NCBI GenBank assembly: GCA_963817075.1
Contig: CAWFMT010000009.1
Location: 558,001-622,000 of the forward strand
Direction: 5' to 3'
From: DASPKM01 sp963817075
GTDB taxonomy: Bacteria > Bacteroidota > Bacteroidia > Chitinophagales > Chitinophagaceae
DNA: 64,000 bases
The notes under the pieces are model-generated. The model did no database searches, was not told the origin of the DNA, and saw only the letters and a list, made by a program, of their open reading frames with translations. This document shows, piece after piece, positions 9,059 through 17,904 of the stretch; the stretch's first letter is position 1; each line of letters opens with the position of its first letter. A program made the translations under genes and the position numbers.

Positions 9059-9949
9059 TCAAATTTTCAAATTTTCAAATTTTACATTCTCCGTACCATC
9101 AATCCATTTTATTTCTGAATCCCTTCTCAACCACGTCAATTGCCGCTTTGCATAATGCCGACTATTCATCCTGATCAGTTCAATTGCCCTATCAAGATTC
9201 AATCTCCCCTCAAAATATTCGAAGAGCTCAGTATATCCAACCGTTCTAAGTGCATTTAGATTTTTAAAAGGAAAGAGTTCTCTTGCTTCCTCTATTAATC
9301 CCTGCCTGATCATTTCATCAACCCGAGTATTGATCCTTTCATATAGCTGGTCTCTCGGAAGTTCCAGTCCAATCTTGATTATTTTGAATGCTCGCGCAGT
9401 CTTTTTAAGTGTTCTGAAGGAAAGTATTGACTTGCCAGTGGATAGTTTTACCTCAAGAGCCCTGATCATTCGCTGTGGATTATTTATTTCGCCTTGATCA
9501 TTAAACAAAGGATCTAACAATTTGATCTGTTCTTTCAGCCAGTCTATTCCATTCTTATCATAGCTTGAAATTATTTCTTCTCTTATACCTGGGACTGAAA
9601 CAGGAATATCATCCATGCCTTCGGCGAATGCTTTTATATAAAGACCAGTTCCGCCAACCATTAACGCAAAATCGTTTCGATCAAAAATTTCATTTATCCA
9701 GCTCAGTGAAAGTTTTTCGAAGAGGGCGGCATTTACTTCCTCATGAATACTATGGGAATTGATAAAGTAGTGTTTGACTTGTTCAAGCTCGGCCAATGAT
9801 GGTTTGGCAACGCCGATATTTAATTCCCTGAAACATTGCCTGGAATCCGCAGAAATGATGGATGTCTGAAGTCGTGAGGCCAGGTCAATTGCAAACCTGG
9901 TTTTTCCAACAGCTGTTGGACCGACAATTATTATGCAGGTCTTATTCAT
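9059..9949 (-). CDS. miaA: tRNA dimethylallyltransferase
   Basis: 296 aa. Adds the isopentenyl group to A37 of tRNAs reading UNN codons. The P-loop IIVGPTAVGKT is at residues 6-16, followed by ISADSRQCFREL (the conserved D-S-R/Q), VGGTGLYIKAF (about 98-108), and NPQRMIRALE. Near the end, HYAKRQLTWLRRD matches the family signature. Length is normal. It lies 34 bases after the upstream gene at 9984-10559 and may be cotranscribed with it. The last residues (KFENLKI) are encoded by an AT-rich simple repeat shared with other intergenic regions. Confidence 0.96.
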   Translation of the reverse strand: MNKTCIIIVGPTAVGKTRFAIDLASRLQTSIISADSRQCFRELNIGVAKPSLAELEQVKHYFINSHSIHEEVNAALFEKLSLSWINEIFDRNDFALMVGGTGLYIKAFAEGMDDIPVSVPGIREEIISSYDKNGIDWLKEQIKLLDPLFNDQGEINNPQRMIRALEVKLSTGKSILSFRTLKKTARAFKIIKIGLELPRDQLYERINTRVDEMIRQGLIEEARELFPFKNLNALRTVGYTELFEYFEGRLNLDRAIELIRMNSRHYAKRQLTWLRRDSEIKWIDGTENVKFENLKI

Positions 9950-9983
9950 CTAGACAGAGCTTGTAGAGAGCTCAAATCCTTTA

Positions 9984-10559
9984 TTAGAATTCTTCTTCGT
10001 TACTGGCAGTTTCTCCTCCCAGGGCTCCTCCAAGACTGTCTTTATCATCGTTTTCTCCACCTTCCTCTGTGAAACCTTCCAGACTTGTATTGAGATCGTA
10101 TTTTTCTTCAACTTCAGCGAGCTTGTCATTCACAATTCCTTTCGTGCCATATTGAGAAGGTCCTATACCTTCAGTCCTGACAACAGAAGGATATGAAATC
10201 TTGTTATTTTCTTCCTTTGTGACATTGATCAACTCAACCAGGAAGGACCAGTTCTTAACAAAATCATAGATATAAACAAATTTCTGATTGGGGTCTTTGA
10301 TTTCTGAACCTATCAGGGTCTGTTCCATCAATAATGGTTCAGCCTTGTATTGACGGTCATACTTTTGGAGACTGATCTCTCTTCCTCTCTGCCAATGATC
10401 ATTACTTCTATGAAAAGTAGCGGCATGCTTGCTGTCAAACTCGTAAGCTTTTAGAATTACATGATGAAGATCAAGAAAAGTTTGGGTATGCTTTGCAACC
10501 ACATCCCGGTAAACGCTATCGTCTTCCTCCAAATATATCCTGAACTTTAAAACAGCCAT
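9984..10559 (-). CDS. Plasmid pRiA4b ORF-3-like protein
   Basis: 191 aa, acidic, soluble. LKFRIYLEEDDSVYRDVVAKHTQTFLDLHHVI followed by HAATFHRSNDHWQRG and FVYIYDFVKNWSFLVEL is the pRiA4b ORF-3-like fold (TnpR-like family). The C-terminal 50 residues are strongly acidic and low complexity (EEGGENDDKDSLGG). In Bacteroidota this family is common in chromosomes and is not proof of a mobile element. Function unknown. miaA follows by 34 bases. Confidence 0.8.
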   Translation of the reverse strand: MAVLKFRIYLEEDDSVYRDVVAKHTQTFLDLHHVILKAYEFDSKHAATFHRSNDHWQRGREISLQKYDRQYKAEPLLMEQTLIGSEIKDPNQKFVYIYDFVKNWSFLVELINVTKEENNKISYPSVVRTEGIGPSQYGTKGIVNDKLAEVEEKYDLNTSLEGFTEEGGENDDKDSLGGALGGETASNEEEF

Positions 10560-10582
10560 TACTATCGATTTATGCTATGAAA

Positions 10583-10590
10583 CAAATGTA
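10583..10590 (-). promoter_or_regulatory. Bacteroidota -7 box for the pRiA4b ORF-3-like/miaA unit
   Basis: TACATTTG on the minus strand fits TAnnTTTG and lies 24-31 bases before the ATG at 10559, a usual spacing for a short leader. No clear -33 TTG. Moderate confidence. Confidence 0.45.
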
Positions 10591-10607
10591 TGTAAATATA
10601 GCGGAAC

Positions 10608-10688
10608 GGTTTAACCGCCAAGTCGCAAGCAGCGAGGGCTCCTTAGGAATCCTTGCGAAACCTTGCGCCTTCGTTTCTTGGCGGTAAA
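10608..10688. repeat. Palindromic intergenic element (family A), copy 1
   Basis: Begins TTTAACCGCCAAG and ends CTTGGCGGTAAAG, with a GC-rich core containing CCTTGCGAAACCTTGCG. The ends are inverted repeats. One of about fifteen copies in the window. Confidence 0.8.
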
Positions 10689-10726
10689 GTCTTCAAAAAC
10701 TCCCTAGAACAAAAACTGCAAACCCT

Positions 10727-10734
10727 TACCTTTG
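10727..10734 (+). promoter_or_regulatory. -7 box of the SRP RNA gene
   Basis: TACCTTTG matches TAnnTTTG exactly. A start 5-7 bases downstream would fall at 10739-10741, at the first base of the terminal stem of the SRP RNA. This agreement supports both calls. Confidence 0.7.
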
Positions 10735-10737
10735 CCG

Positions 10738-10835
10738 CGGCAGGTCTTACACGACCAGCTCCTGCTGAACTCCCCCAGGGTCGGAAGGCAGCAAGGGTAG
10801 GTGGTTGTAGCGGTGCGATGTAATCAGCCTGCCAT
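10738..10835 (+). ncRNA. ffs: Signal recognition particle RNA (small bacterial 4.5S type)
   Basis: The core GGTCGGAAGGCAGCAAGGGT at about 10779-10799 is the invariant domain IV hairpin loop (GGAA tetraloop and the asymmetric AGCAAGGG side). Flanking GACCAGCTCCTGCTGAAC pairs back, and the terminal GGCAGG (10739) pairs with CCTGCC (10828-10833). A run of six T follows, as expected for termination. The RNA works with Ffh to target membrane and secreted proteins. Confidence 0.93.
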
Positions 10836-10888
10836 TTTTTTATTTCTTTCTTCAGAAATCGATAGTCCAGACTTCAAATTCCCTCATA

Positions 10889-11563
10889 ATGAAATTTTTC
10901 ATTGATACAGCCAATCTTTCCCAGATTAAGGAAGCGCATGCTTTAGGTATTCTTGATGGTGTGACCACAAATCCATCCTTAATGGCCAAAGAAGGTATTC
11001 GTGGAGAAGATGCAGTGATGAAGCACTATGAAGCCATTTGCGACCTGGTTGATGGGGATGTGAGTGCCGAAGTTTTGGGAACTGAGTTTGAAGGAATTGT
11101 TGAAGAAGGAAAAAGACTGGCTGCTATTCATCCACATATCGTAGTAAAAGTGCCAATGATCAAGGACGGGGTAAAAGCGCTCAAGTATTTTTCTGATAAT
11201 GGTATTCGCACAAATTGCACACTGGTTTTTTCAGCTGGTCAGGCAATTCTCGCAGCGAAAGCGGGAGCAAATTATGTTTCTCCATTCATAGGCAGGATTG
11301 ATGACAGCAATTGGGATGGAATGGTGCTAATTGAGCAACTCGCTAACATTTTTGCTATTCAGGGATATAAAACTGAAATTCTTGCTGCATCTATAAGAAG
11401 TCCACTACACATTGTCAAAGCTGCAGAAGCTGGGGCCGATGTTTGCACTTGTCCACTTGAATCAATCCTGGGATTACTCAAACACCCATTAACTGATCTT
11501 GGTCTTGCCAAGTTTCTTGAAGATGCAAAGAAAATGAAGGCAGAATTGGTTGGAGCGAAATAA
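10889..11563 (+). CDS. fsa: Transaldolase-like fructose-6-phosphate aldolase
   Basis: 224 aa. MKFFIDTANLSQIKEA, GVTTNPSLMAKEG, VKVPMIKDGVKALK (Schiff-base Lys region) and TNCTLVFSAGQAILAAKAGA are hallmarks of the short TalB/FSA subfamily. The length is typical of TalC/FSA rather than classical transaldolase (over 300 aa). It either interconverts C3-C7 sugar phosphates (pentose phosphate pathway) or cleaves fructose-6-phosphate; sequence does not settle which. It lies just after the SRP RNA. Confidence 0.93.
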   Translation: MKFFIDTANLSQIKEAHALGILDGVTTNPSLMAKEGIRGEDAVMKHYEAICDLVDGDVSAEVLGTEFEGIVEEGKRLAAIHPHIVVKVPMIKDGVKALKYFSDNGIRTNCTLVFSAGQAILAAKAGANYVSPFIGRIDDSNWDGMVLIEQLANIFAIQGYKTEILAASIRSPLHIVKAAEAGADVCTCPLESILGLLKHPLTDLGLAKFLEDAKKMKAELVGAK

Positions 11564-11581
11564 GACCTCGTCTTAGAAGTT

Positions 11582-12028
11582 TCAGTCTTTTACCACTAAG
11601 CTTTCTTTATTCTTTTTCTTTTTGTCTTTCTCCCGATCCTTGCTTTTCTTTTTCCATTCCTCCATTAATTCGTCAACAGATTTCAATTTCTCATCGGTAT
11701 TCGTTGTCTTAACGAAAATGGTGATGTCTTTGAATATCGAAGGATTATTCTTTAAAGCTACCCGGACATTCACCTTGGGGTCTTTGAAGCTTGAATCAAT
11801 GAAGAGGCTGTTGCCGTCAAACCTGCCTCCGGTGGAGGTAAAAATCAATTCTTTTGCGGTAAGCGGCAACCAGCGTCCATCTGAAAGCTTGCCATCTACA
11901 TTAATATAATTATGGGTTCCTTTCTTCAGGCTGTCAGTATACAGGTGAAAATAGATACTGTCAACCTTCTGGGCCTGGGCTAGGGTGGTTAGGGAAATTA
12001 AAAAGGCGAATAGTAAAAATGGTCGCAT
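11582..12028 (-). CDS. Exported protein with a lysine-rich C-terminus
   Basis: 148 aa. Signal peptide MRPFLLFAFLISLTTLAQAQ, cleaved near residue 20. The mature part appears to be a small beta domain (YFHLYTDSLKKGTHNYINVDGKLSDG... KVNVRVALKNNPSIFKDITIFVKT). The last 30 residues are a charged helix (KKKSKDREKDKKKKNKES). I do not recognise the family. It is convergent with fsa, 18 bases from its stop. Confidence 0.65.
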   Translation of the reverse strand: MRPFLLFAFLISLTTLAQAQKVDSIYFHLYTDSLKKGTHNYINVDGKLSDGRWLPLTAKELIFTSTGGRFDGNSLFIDSSFKDPKVNVRVALKNNPSIFKDITIFVKTTNTDEKLKSVDELMEEWKKKSKDREKDKKKKNKESLVVKD

Positions 12029-12114
12029 GGGTAAAGCTTTCAGATATTCAGTCGAAAAAAATTTGCCAAAGGTGGGCAGTATGTAAAGGTTAACAATTTA
12101 TTGTATATGGGGTT

Positions 12115-12213
12115 TTCAGTCCTTCTCTGCGAATCCTCTTTTTTCTCTATTTCTCTGCGGTTAATTTTAAACTACCGCAGAGAAAGGAGGACATAGAGGA
12201 AACGCTGAGGGTC
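12115..12213. repeat. Palindromic element, CTCTGCGG variant of family A
   Basis: TCCTTCTCTGCG ... TTTCTCTGCGGTTAA faces AACTACCGCAGAGAAAGGA ... GAAACGCTGAGG, forming a long inverted repeat in the 12029-12297 gap. A related copy is at 50460-50555. Confidence 0.7.
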
Positions 12214-12297
12214 ATTTTGAATACTATTGTGCAAAAAACCGATAAAAACAAATCTTGAACGACTAGTTGTATTAAATTGTTGACCTCAAATTGAAAT

Positions 12298-14283
12298 ATG
12301 AAGCAACTGATCTTCTTTCTCTTGTTATTAGGAATGATTACTGATCTATCGGGGCAATCAAAAAGAAACCTGCGTCCGGGAGATCTATACCGCCTTCAAA
12401 CCATTGGAGATCCCCAGATTTCCCCGGAAGGAAAATGGATTGCCTACACCTTAACCACAATTGATTCTGCCAAAGACAAACGAAACACTGACGTGTGGAT
12501 GATCAGTTGGGATGGAAAAGAAACAGTTCAACTCACAAATAGTCCGGATGGCGAAAGCAGTCCGAGATGGAGTCCGGATGGGAAATATTTATCCTTTTTC
12601 TCTTCACGGCAGGGAAGTACTTCGCAGGTATGGCTGTTGGACCGCAGGGGAGGAGAAGCAATAAAGATTACCGAGGTTAAAGGAGATATCAGCGATCATG
12701 TCTGGAGTCCAGACTCAAAAAAGCTTGCATTGATCATTCGTGATCCACTTGATACCGGGAAGAATAAACCACCGAAACCTTATATTATTAACAGGTATAA
12801 ATTTAAACAGGATATCAGTGGGTATCTGTATGATGACAGAAGATCGCATATCTATCTTTTCGATCTTGGTTCCAGGAAACTTGACACTATCACACGCGGC
12901 GAATACAATGAGAGCAATCCTCAATGGAGCCCTGATGGAACTAAACTCGCCTTCGTGAGTAATCATTCCGAAGATCCTGACAAGAATTCCAACAATGATA
13001 TCTGGCTTGTTGATGCCAAGCCTGGTGCAAAAGAAAAACAATTCACCACCTGGACTGGTAATGATAATTCACCGCGATGGAGTCCTGATGGAAAGAGTAT
13101 TGCGTATTTGCGTTCTACTGGCTCTGAGAATTTCCTGATGTATGACCAACCCATCCTATGCGTAGCGGATATTTCCGGCGTCACTCACAAATTGATCTCA
13201 CAACAATTGGATAGACCTGTAAACAATCCAAGATGGTCGAAGGATGGGAAGGGAATTGCTGTGCTGGTGTCTGATGACTGCCAGCGATATGTTGCCAGTT
13301 ACAATCTGTCAGATGGCCAAATGAAAAAAATAATTGGTGGCGATAAAAGTTTCAACACACTCGAATTGCATCCCGATGGAAACTGGCTGACTGCCATGTC
13401 GGAGCCTCAACAGCCTTCTGAACTATTTGCCATCGAAAACAATGAACTGCGGAAGTTGACGAAGGTTCACAACAAATTTGTGGACTCAATCTCTTTTGCA
13501 AGTGTTGAAAAATTCAGTTCCAAAAGCAAGGATGGCACGGTGGTGTCAGGGCTTTTATTCCTTCCGCCGAATGCACCAAGAGAAAAATTACCATTGATTC
13601 TATTCATTCATGGAGGTCCGGTTGGGCAAGATGATTTTGGATTTGATCTTACCAGACAAATGTTGTCTGCAAATGGCTATGCAGTTGCGGCAGTGAATTA
13701 TCGCGGGAGTAATGGAAGAGGTCTTGCATTTACAAAAGCCATCTATGGAGATTGGGGGAACAAGGAAGTCAGTGATCTTTTAGGTGCAGTTGATTACCTG
13801 GTTGCAAAAGGCGTTGCAGATCCAGAGCGTTTGGGAATCGGAGGATGGAGTTATGGGGGAATCCTGACTAACTATACTATCGCAACCGATACCAGGTTTA
13901 AGGCTGCAAGCAGCGGAGCAGGGAGTGGATTACAACTTTCGCTTTATGGAGTTGATCAATATATTCTTCAGCTCGACAATGAATTGGGTCAACCATGGAA
14001 GGATAAGAATTATGAAAAATACATGAAGCTTTCTTATCCCTTCCTACATGCTGATCGCATTAAGACTCCTACTCAATTTATGACCGGTGAAAAAGATTTC
14101 AATGTTCCGGCAATTGGAAGTGAACAAATGTACCAGGCACTCAGGTCTCTCGGAGTTCCATCGGAATTGCTTGTTTATCCTGGCCAATACCATGGGTTCA
14201 CTCAACCAAGTTTTATCAAAGACCGGTTTGAGAGATACGGGCAATGGTTTGATAAGTATTTGAAAAAGTCAAGAGGATTTTAA
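12298..14283 (+). CDS. S9 family (prolyl oligopeptidase-type) exported peptidase
   Basis: 661 aa with a signal peptide (about 1-19). The N-terminal two thirds is a WD40-like beta propeller with repeated PxWSPDGK units (for example SPRWSPDGKYLSF, SPRWSPDGKSIAY). The C-terminal alpha/beta hydrolase domain (about 400-661) holds the nucleophile in GIGGWSYGGI (Ser518), Asp near 600 in GEKDFNVP and His near 632 in GQYHGF. The oxyanion region is FIHGGPVGQ. This matches acylaminoacyl peptidase/dipeptidyl peptidase-like members of S9. It probably cleaves small peptides in the periplasm. Confidence 0.95.
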   Translation: MKQLIFFLLLLGMITDLSGQSKRNLRPGDLYRLQTIGDPQISPEGKWIAYTLTTIDSAKDKRNTDVWMISWDGKETVQLTNSPDGESSPRWSPDGKYLSFFSSRQGSTSQVWLLDRRGGEAIKITEVKGDISDHVWSPDSKKLALIIRDPLDTGKNKPPKPYIINRYKFKQDISGYLYDDRRSHIYLFDLGSRKLDTITRGEYNESNPQWSPDGTKLAFVSNHSEDPDKNSNNDIWLVDAKPGAKEKQFTTWTGNDNSPRWSPDGKSIAYLRSTGSENFLMYDQPILCVADISGVTHKLISQQLDRPVNNPRWSKDGKGIAVLVSDDCQRYVASYNLSDGQMKKIIGGDKSFNTLELHPDGNWLTAMSEPQQPSELFAIENNELRKLTKVHNKFVDSISFASVEKFSSKSKDGTVVSGLLFLPPNAPREKLPLILFIHGGPVGQDDFGFDLTRQMLSANGYAVAAVNYRGSNGRGLAFTKAIYGDWGNKEVSDLLGAVDYLVAKGVADPERLGIGGWSYGGILTNYTIATDTRFKAASSGAGSGLQLSLYGVDQYILQLDNELGQPWKDKNYEKYMKLSYPFLHADRIKTPTQFMTGEKDFNVPAIGSEQMYQALRSLGVPSELLVYPGQYHGFTQPSFIKDRFERYGQWFDKYLKKSRGF

Positions 14284-14285
14284 TT

Positions 14286-14395
14286 ATTTCTTAACCGCAA
14301 AGACGCGATGGCGCAAGGTTTCGCAAAGATCCTGGCGTCCCTAGCGTCTTTGTTTCCCTGCCTGACTGCGCCACGCAGGCAAGTTTGCGGTTAAA
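14286..14395. repeat. Palindromic element, family A
   Basis: TTAACCGCAAAGACGCGATGG at the left faces ...GCGTCTTTG... and ...TTTGCGGTTAAA at the right. A second inner palindrome (CCTGCCTGACTGCGCCACGCAGGCA) interrupts the right arm. The DUF2784 frame on the minus strand ends inside the element. Confidence 0.8.
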
Positions 14396-14739
14396 TTCAA
14401 AAAAATAGTCAAAACGATGACGGCCAGGAATGTGAATAGAGTGATCTTATCTACCAATACAGCATCGAAATTTTTTCCCGAGATCTTATCTGCGTAATAT
14501 TTGATGAATGAATTAGGCAGATTTGTTTCTCCCAGTTTTTCTTTTACCTGCCATTGCCAATCAGTAATCGGACAATATCCCCAGCCAAACCAGATTCCCA
14601 GGATGAACCAGGATGCAGCTGTCAGGCCAATTGTAATCAAATGAGCTTTTCTTGTTTTTTTCCAGATCCAACCAAGTAGATTGAACCCAATCAACACCAG
14701 GTGGGCAATAGTTAAGAGATAGTCGAGAAATACGAGCAT
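14341..14739 (-). CDS. DUF2784 family membrane protein
   Basis: 132 aa with four hydrophobic helices (about 4-22, 34-52, and 98-118 being clearest). FLDYLLTIAHLVLIGFNLLGWIWKKTR and WFGWGYCPITDWQWQVKEKLGE are conserved features of DUF2784 (W-G-YCPLTDWQW). The last 15 or so residues (LPAWRSQAGKQRR) are encoded by the family A repeat, so the native C-terminus has probably been replaced. Function unknown. Confidence 0.85.
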   Translation of the reverse strand: MLVFLDYLLTIAHLVLIGFNLLGWIWKKTRKAHLITIGLTAASWFILGIWFGWGYCPITDWQWQVKEKLGETNLPNSFIKYYADKISGKNFDAVLVDKITLFTFLAVIVLTIFLNLTANLPAWRSQAGKQRR

Positions 14740-14870
14740 GAAAGTAATTTAAGGAATGTGGCCAGAATTCTTATGAAGACAATCTAAGCCACAAAATTGC
14801 CAAAAAGCCTGATGTACTTCCTAATAATTGCAATTAACATTGTGGCTACTCACACCTAACTTTTTCAGAT

Positions 14871-16013
14871 ATGAACAAAGCGATTGCCTATTTCGTGCTT
14901 CTTATCACGATGATTACTGCATTAAATTCAGAAGCTCAAAATAAAAAGAATTCAAATTCATATTTTACTAACTGGCCGGCAGGCAGTTCACCCAAGGAAA
15001 TTGGTCAGCGTGTTGCCGACAGATTCATAGCAACTCCCCATCCAAATTTTGGCAGACCCACACCGCCCGCGCGGATAACCTATCCTGAGATTTGTACATG
15101 GTACGGAGCTCTGACTTTTGCCAAAGAAAGCGGGAACAAAAAGCTGACTGGTCAATTGGTAAATCGGTTTGAACCATTATTTGGTTCAGAAGATACTTTG
15201 GTTCCTCTCCCTGATCATGTGGACCACACCGTTTTCGGAGCTATTCCATTTGAGCTCTATATGCAAACGAAGGAAGAGCGATATCTGACCATGGGGAAAC
15301 ATTTTGCTGATAAGCAATGGGCCCCTCCAGAGGGACCAAGGGTAAAACCAGAGTCTCATATTTATTATAATCAAGGACTGACATGGCAAACAAGAATGTG
15401 GATCGATGATATGTTCATGATCACTGCTGTTCAAGCTCAGGGCTATCGTGCCACAAAAAATCAACAATATATCGATCGTGCCGCAAAGGAGATGGTTGTA
15501 TATCTGGATTCCCTTCAGAAGCCTAACGGACTTTTCTATCACGCGCCTGATGTGCCATTTTTCTGGGGACGTGGTAATGGATGGATGGCAGTTGGAATGG
15601 CCGAATTGCTCCGATCCTTACCCGCCTCAAATCCAAATCGCGAAAGGATCATGCAAGGTTATAAAAGCATGATGACTTCATTATTGAAATTTCAGGGAGA
15701 AGATGGGATGTGGCGTCAACTCATTGATGATCCTTCTTCCTGGGCGGAGACTTCATCCACTGGCATGTTCACTTTTGCGATGATCACGGGTGTGAAGAAT
15801 GGATGGCTAGATCAAAAGAATTATGGCTCGGCAGCAAGGAAGGCGTGGCTGAAACTCATAACTTATTTGAATGCTGATGCTGATATCAGTGAGGTATGCG
15901 AAGGAACCAACAAGAAAAACGAGCGTCAGTACTATCTAGATAGAAAAAGAAATATCGGTGATATGCATGGGCAGGCACCACTTCTCTGGTGTGCAACGGC
16001 ATTACTTAGGTAA
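14871..16013 (+). CDS. Glycoside hydrolase family 88/105 (unsaturated uronyl hydrolase)
   Basis: 380 aa with a signal peptide (about 1-22). (alpha/alpha)6-barrel features of GH88/GH105: YPEICTWYGALTFAKESG, TWQTRMWIDDMFMI (the catalytic Asp region, WxDDMxM), FFWGRGNGWMAVGMAELLRSLP, and SSWAETSSTGMFTFAMITGV. These enzymes remove unsaturated uronic acids from the ends of pectin or ulvan oligosaccharides after lyase action. There is no PUL neighbour here, so the substrate is unclear. Confidence 0.9.
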   Translation: MNKAIAYFVLLITMITALNSEAQNKKNSNSYFTNWPAGSSPKEIGQRVADRFIATPHPNFGRPTPPARITYPEICTWYGALTFAKESGNKKLTGQLVNRFEPLFGSEDTLVPLPDHVDHTVFGAIPFELYMQTKEERYLTMGKHFADKQWAPPEGPRVKPESHIYYNQGLTWQTRMWIDDMFMITAVQAQGYRATKNQQYIDRAAKEMVVYLDSLQKPNGLFYHAPDVPFFWGRGNGWMAVGMAELLRSLPASNPNRERIMQGYKSMMTSLLKFQGEDGMWRQLIDDPSSWAETSSTGMFTFAMITGVKNGWLDQKNYGSAARKAWLKLITYLNADADISEVCEGTNKKNERQYYLDRKRNIGDMHGQAPLLWCATALLR

Positions 16014-16208
16014 AATTTAACCGCGAAGACGCCAGGACGCAAAGTTGCGCTAGGATTTACAGTATTCAATAAACAAAAGACCCCGACAATCGCCGGAGTC
16101 TCTACCTGAGAACAAACTATGCACATACCTGAGAAATAGTAGTCAGAAGTTAAGAAGCAATTGAATTCTTGGCGTCCCCTTGCGTCTTTGTTCCTTTGGG
16201 GTTAAATT
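16014..16208. repeat. Palindromic element, family A, interrupted
   Basis: Left arm TTTAACCGCGAAGACGCCAGGACGCAAAG at 16016-16045 and right arm GGCGTCCCCTTGCGTCTTTG...GGGGTTAAA at 16172-16207 face each other. About 120 bases lie between, including a hairpin near 16078-16103 that could terminate the GH gene. Confidence 0.65.
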
Positions 16209-16211
16209 CTT

Positions 16212-17666
16212 TTAATAGAAATAATGCCGCAAATAAAAACGAAGCCCCTGGTTAAGTCTTGACTCATTTGAACTACCGGATTGAATTTGGTAATCCGCAA
16301 AGAAAGAAGCCCGGAGAACGGTATTATAGCTTACGAAATAACCCGCACTTAGACCGACCCCAGGAGTGACAAACGTGGCCTTCATTCCATCCCCTCCGTA
16401 ACGACTAAAATCCAATCCAGCGTTTGCCTCAATCACGGACCTGCTATTTGGGTAATATCCCATTTCATAGTTTACCCCTAAACTGATAAGACTATAATTC
16501 GGGTTAACATTTGGTTTTGATGTTATATAATTATTGTGAATAAACCTCAGTACAGCGCCGAAATTTCTCTGCCATTTAAGATCAATCGCTTTGTGTTTTT
16601 CATATCCAACCTGAATGCCTGGAGAGAAAGTTAGGTAAGTGGATTTTTGTACTGAATCACCACCTGTTAATCTTTCTATGGTTGTTTTAAAACCGTTGTA
16701 GCGTAATTCGGGAATTAGTCGGGCATACATAACCGTCCCATGCTGGCGAAAACTCTGATCACTATATGATTCAATCTGAGGTATAAGTCCATAATCAGTA
16801 CTCTCATATCCTTCATCATACCTGCCCCTGTTGAAGTCAAAGTCTACCGGCTCTTCAAAAGTATTTGTGTTATAACTCAGGTCATTTTGGAAAGCGAAGA
16901 ACAATACATCATTGATAACTGCCATAGTTTTTGGAGTACATTCTGTAATTAGCCTGTTCACGCGCAAAAAAGAATCCACCTGAGTTAACTTGAAAACGGT
17001 TCTTCTTCTGTAATCAAGCACACGCTGTTTTTTGATATTTGTTATTAATTGAGCAAACCTGTAGGCAGTTTCTGCGTCAACTCTTGCCTTTACAATACCG
17101 GAAGTATATAATTCCTCCAGGATCAGAAGTGCGGCCTGGGCGTCATGTACATATTCAAGTCTGCCTTTACCAACCCCCGCAAAGAGTTCAAGATATGCGT
17201 GACTATCATTTGTAGCAGTTGTCTGGTCTTTAATTCCCGTTTTTCTGCCACTTGTGTTTGCGCCAACTGCTCCTCCAAACTCGAGAAAATAATTCTCCTT
17301 AAATAATCTGTCCTGTGATGCATACCGACCGCCAAAGCCCATTCCATTGTTCACGTTTTTTACATTTCCCATTTTAGAATTTCCAATTCTGGGTTGAAGA
17401 AATACGGATGTAAGGCTGATATGCTGACGTTGATCAGTTGAATAGACCTTAAGGTTCGATAAAAATCCACTAAGGCTTGCGTTCAACCCACTAGTAGGTC
17501 CAGTTGTTGCGCTTTGTTGCAAGTCCAAGTCAAGTTGCATTGCCCGGTAGAGGGGTGTGCGGTATTTATAATCCGACAATTTAAAATCAGTTACCTGGGC
17601 AAGGAGGTTTCCGCCAGTTATCAAACCGATCAGGCAGATAATAAGAGCTTTTTGAAAGATTTTCAT
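16212..17666 (-). CDS. Exported protein, probable outer-membrane beta barrel
   Basis: 484 aa with a signal peptide (about 1-23, GGNLLAQ). The mature sequence has a barrel-like alternation of aromatic and polar residues and ends with the C-terminal aromatic Tyr (RLNQGLRFYLRHYFY). An internal alpha-helical section (about 170-260, LLILEELYTSGIVKARVDAE...) separates two beta-rich halves. No catalytic motif is seen. It lies alone between family A repeats; function unknown. Confidence 0.6.
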   Translation of the reverse strand: MKIFQKALIICLIGLITGGNLLAQVTDFKLSDYKYRTPLYRAMQLDLDLQQSATTGPTSGLNASLSGFLSNLKVYSTDQRQHISLTSVFLQPRIGNSKMGNVKNVNNGMGFGGRYASQDRLFKENYFLEFGGAVGANTSGRKTGIKDQTTATNDSHAYLELFAGVGKGRLEYVHDAQAALLILEELYTSGIVKARVDAETAYRFAQLITNIKKQRVLDYRRRTVFKLTQVDSFLRVNRLITECTPKTMAVINDVLFFAFQNDLSYNTNTFEEPVDFDFNRGRYDEGYESTDYGLIPQIESYSDQSFRQHGTVMYARLIPELRYNGFKTTIERLTGGDSVQKSTYLTFSPGIQVGYEKHKAIDLKWQRNFGAVLRFIHNNYITSKPNVNPNYSLISLGVNYEMGYYPNSRSVIEANAGLDFSRYGGDGMKATFVTPGVGLSAGYFVSYNTVLRASFFADYQIQSGSSNESRLNQGLRFYLRHYFY

Positions 17667-17793
17667 AACCTAAATTTTGATGGAGTGAATAGTTTTTCTT
17701 CTACGGGTAATTAATGTTAAAAGTGAGAACCTTTCACAGGTATTACAATAATCCATATGGATAAAAGTTTGAAAGTTTGAATGTTTGAAAGTT

Positions 17794-17880
17794 TTGACTT
17801 AACCGCAAAGGCGCTAGCGCGCCAGGTTTCGCCAGACTTCCTTGCGTTTCTTTGCGTCTTTGTTCCTTCGCGGTTAAACT
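17794..17880. repeat. Palindromic element, family A
   Basis: TTAACCGCAAAGGCGCTAGCGCGCC on the left and GCGTCTTTGTTCCTTCGCGGTTAAAC on the right; the ends are inverted repeats. Confidence 0.8.
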
Positions 17881-17904
17881 TCGAAAAGAAAACTCCTGGC
17901 TAAA

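Noticed and set aside
9984..10559. Mobile element because of the pRiA4b ORF-3-like protein
   Set aside because: This family is widespread in Bacteroidota chromosomes, and no transposase or inverted repeats flank the gene.
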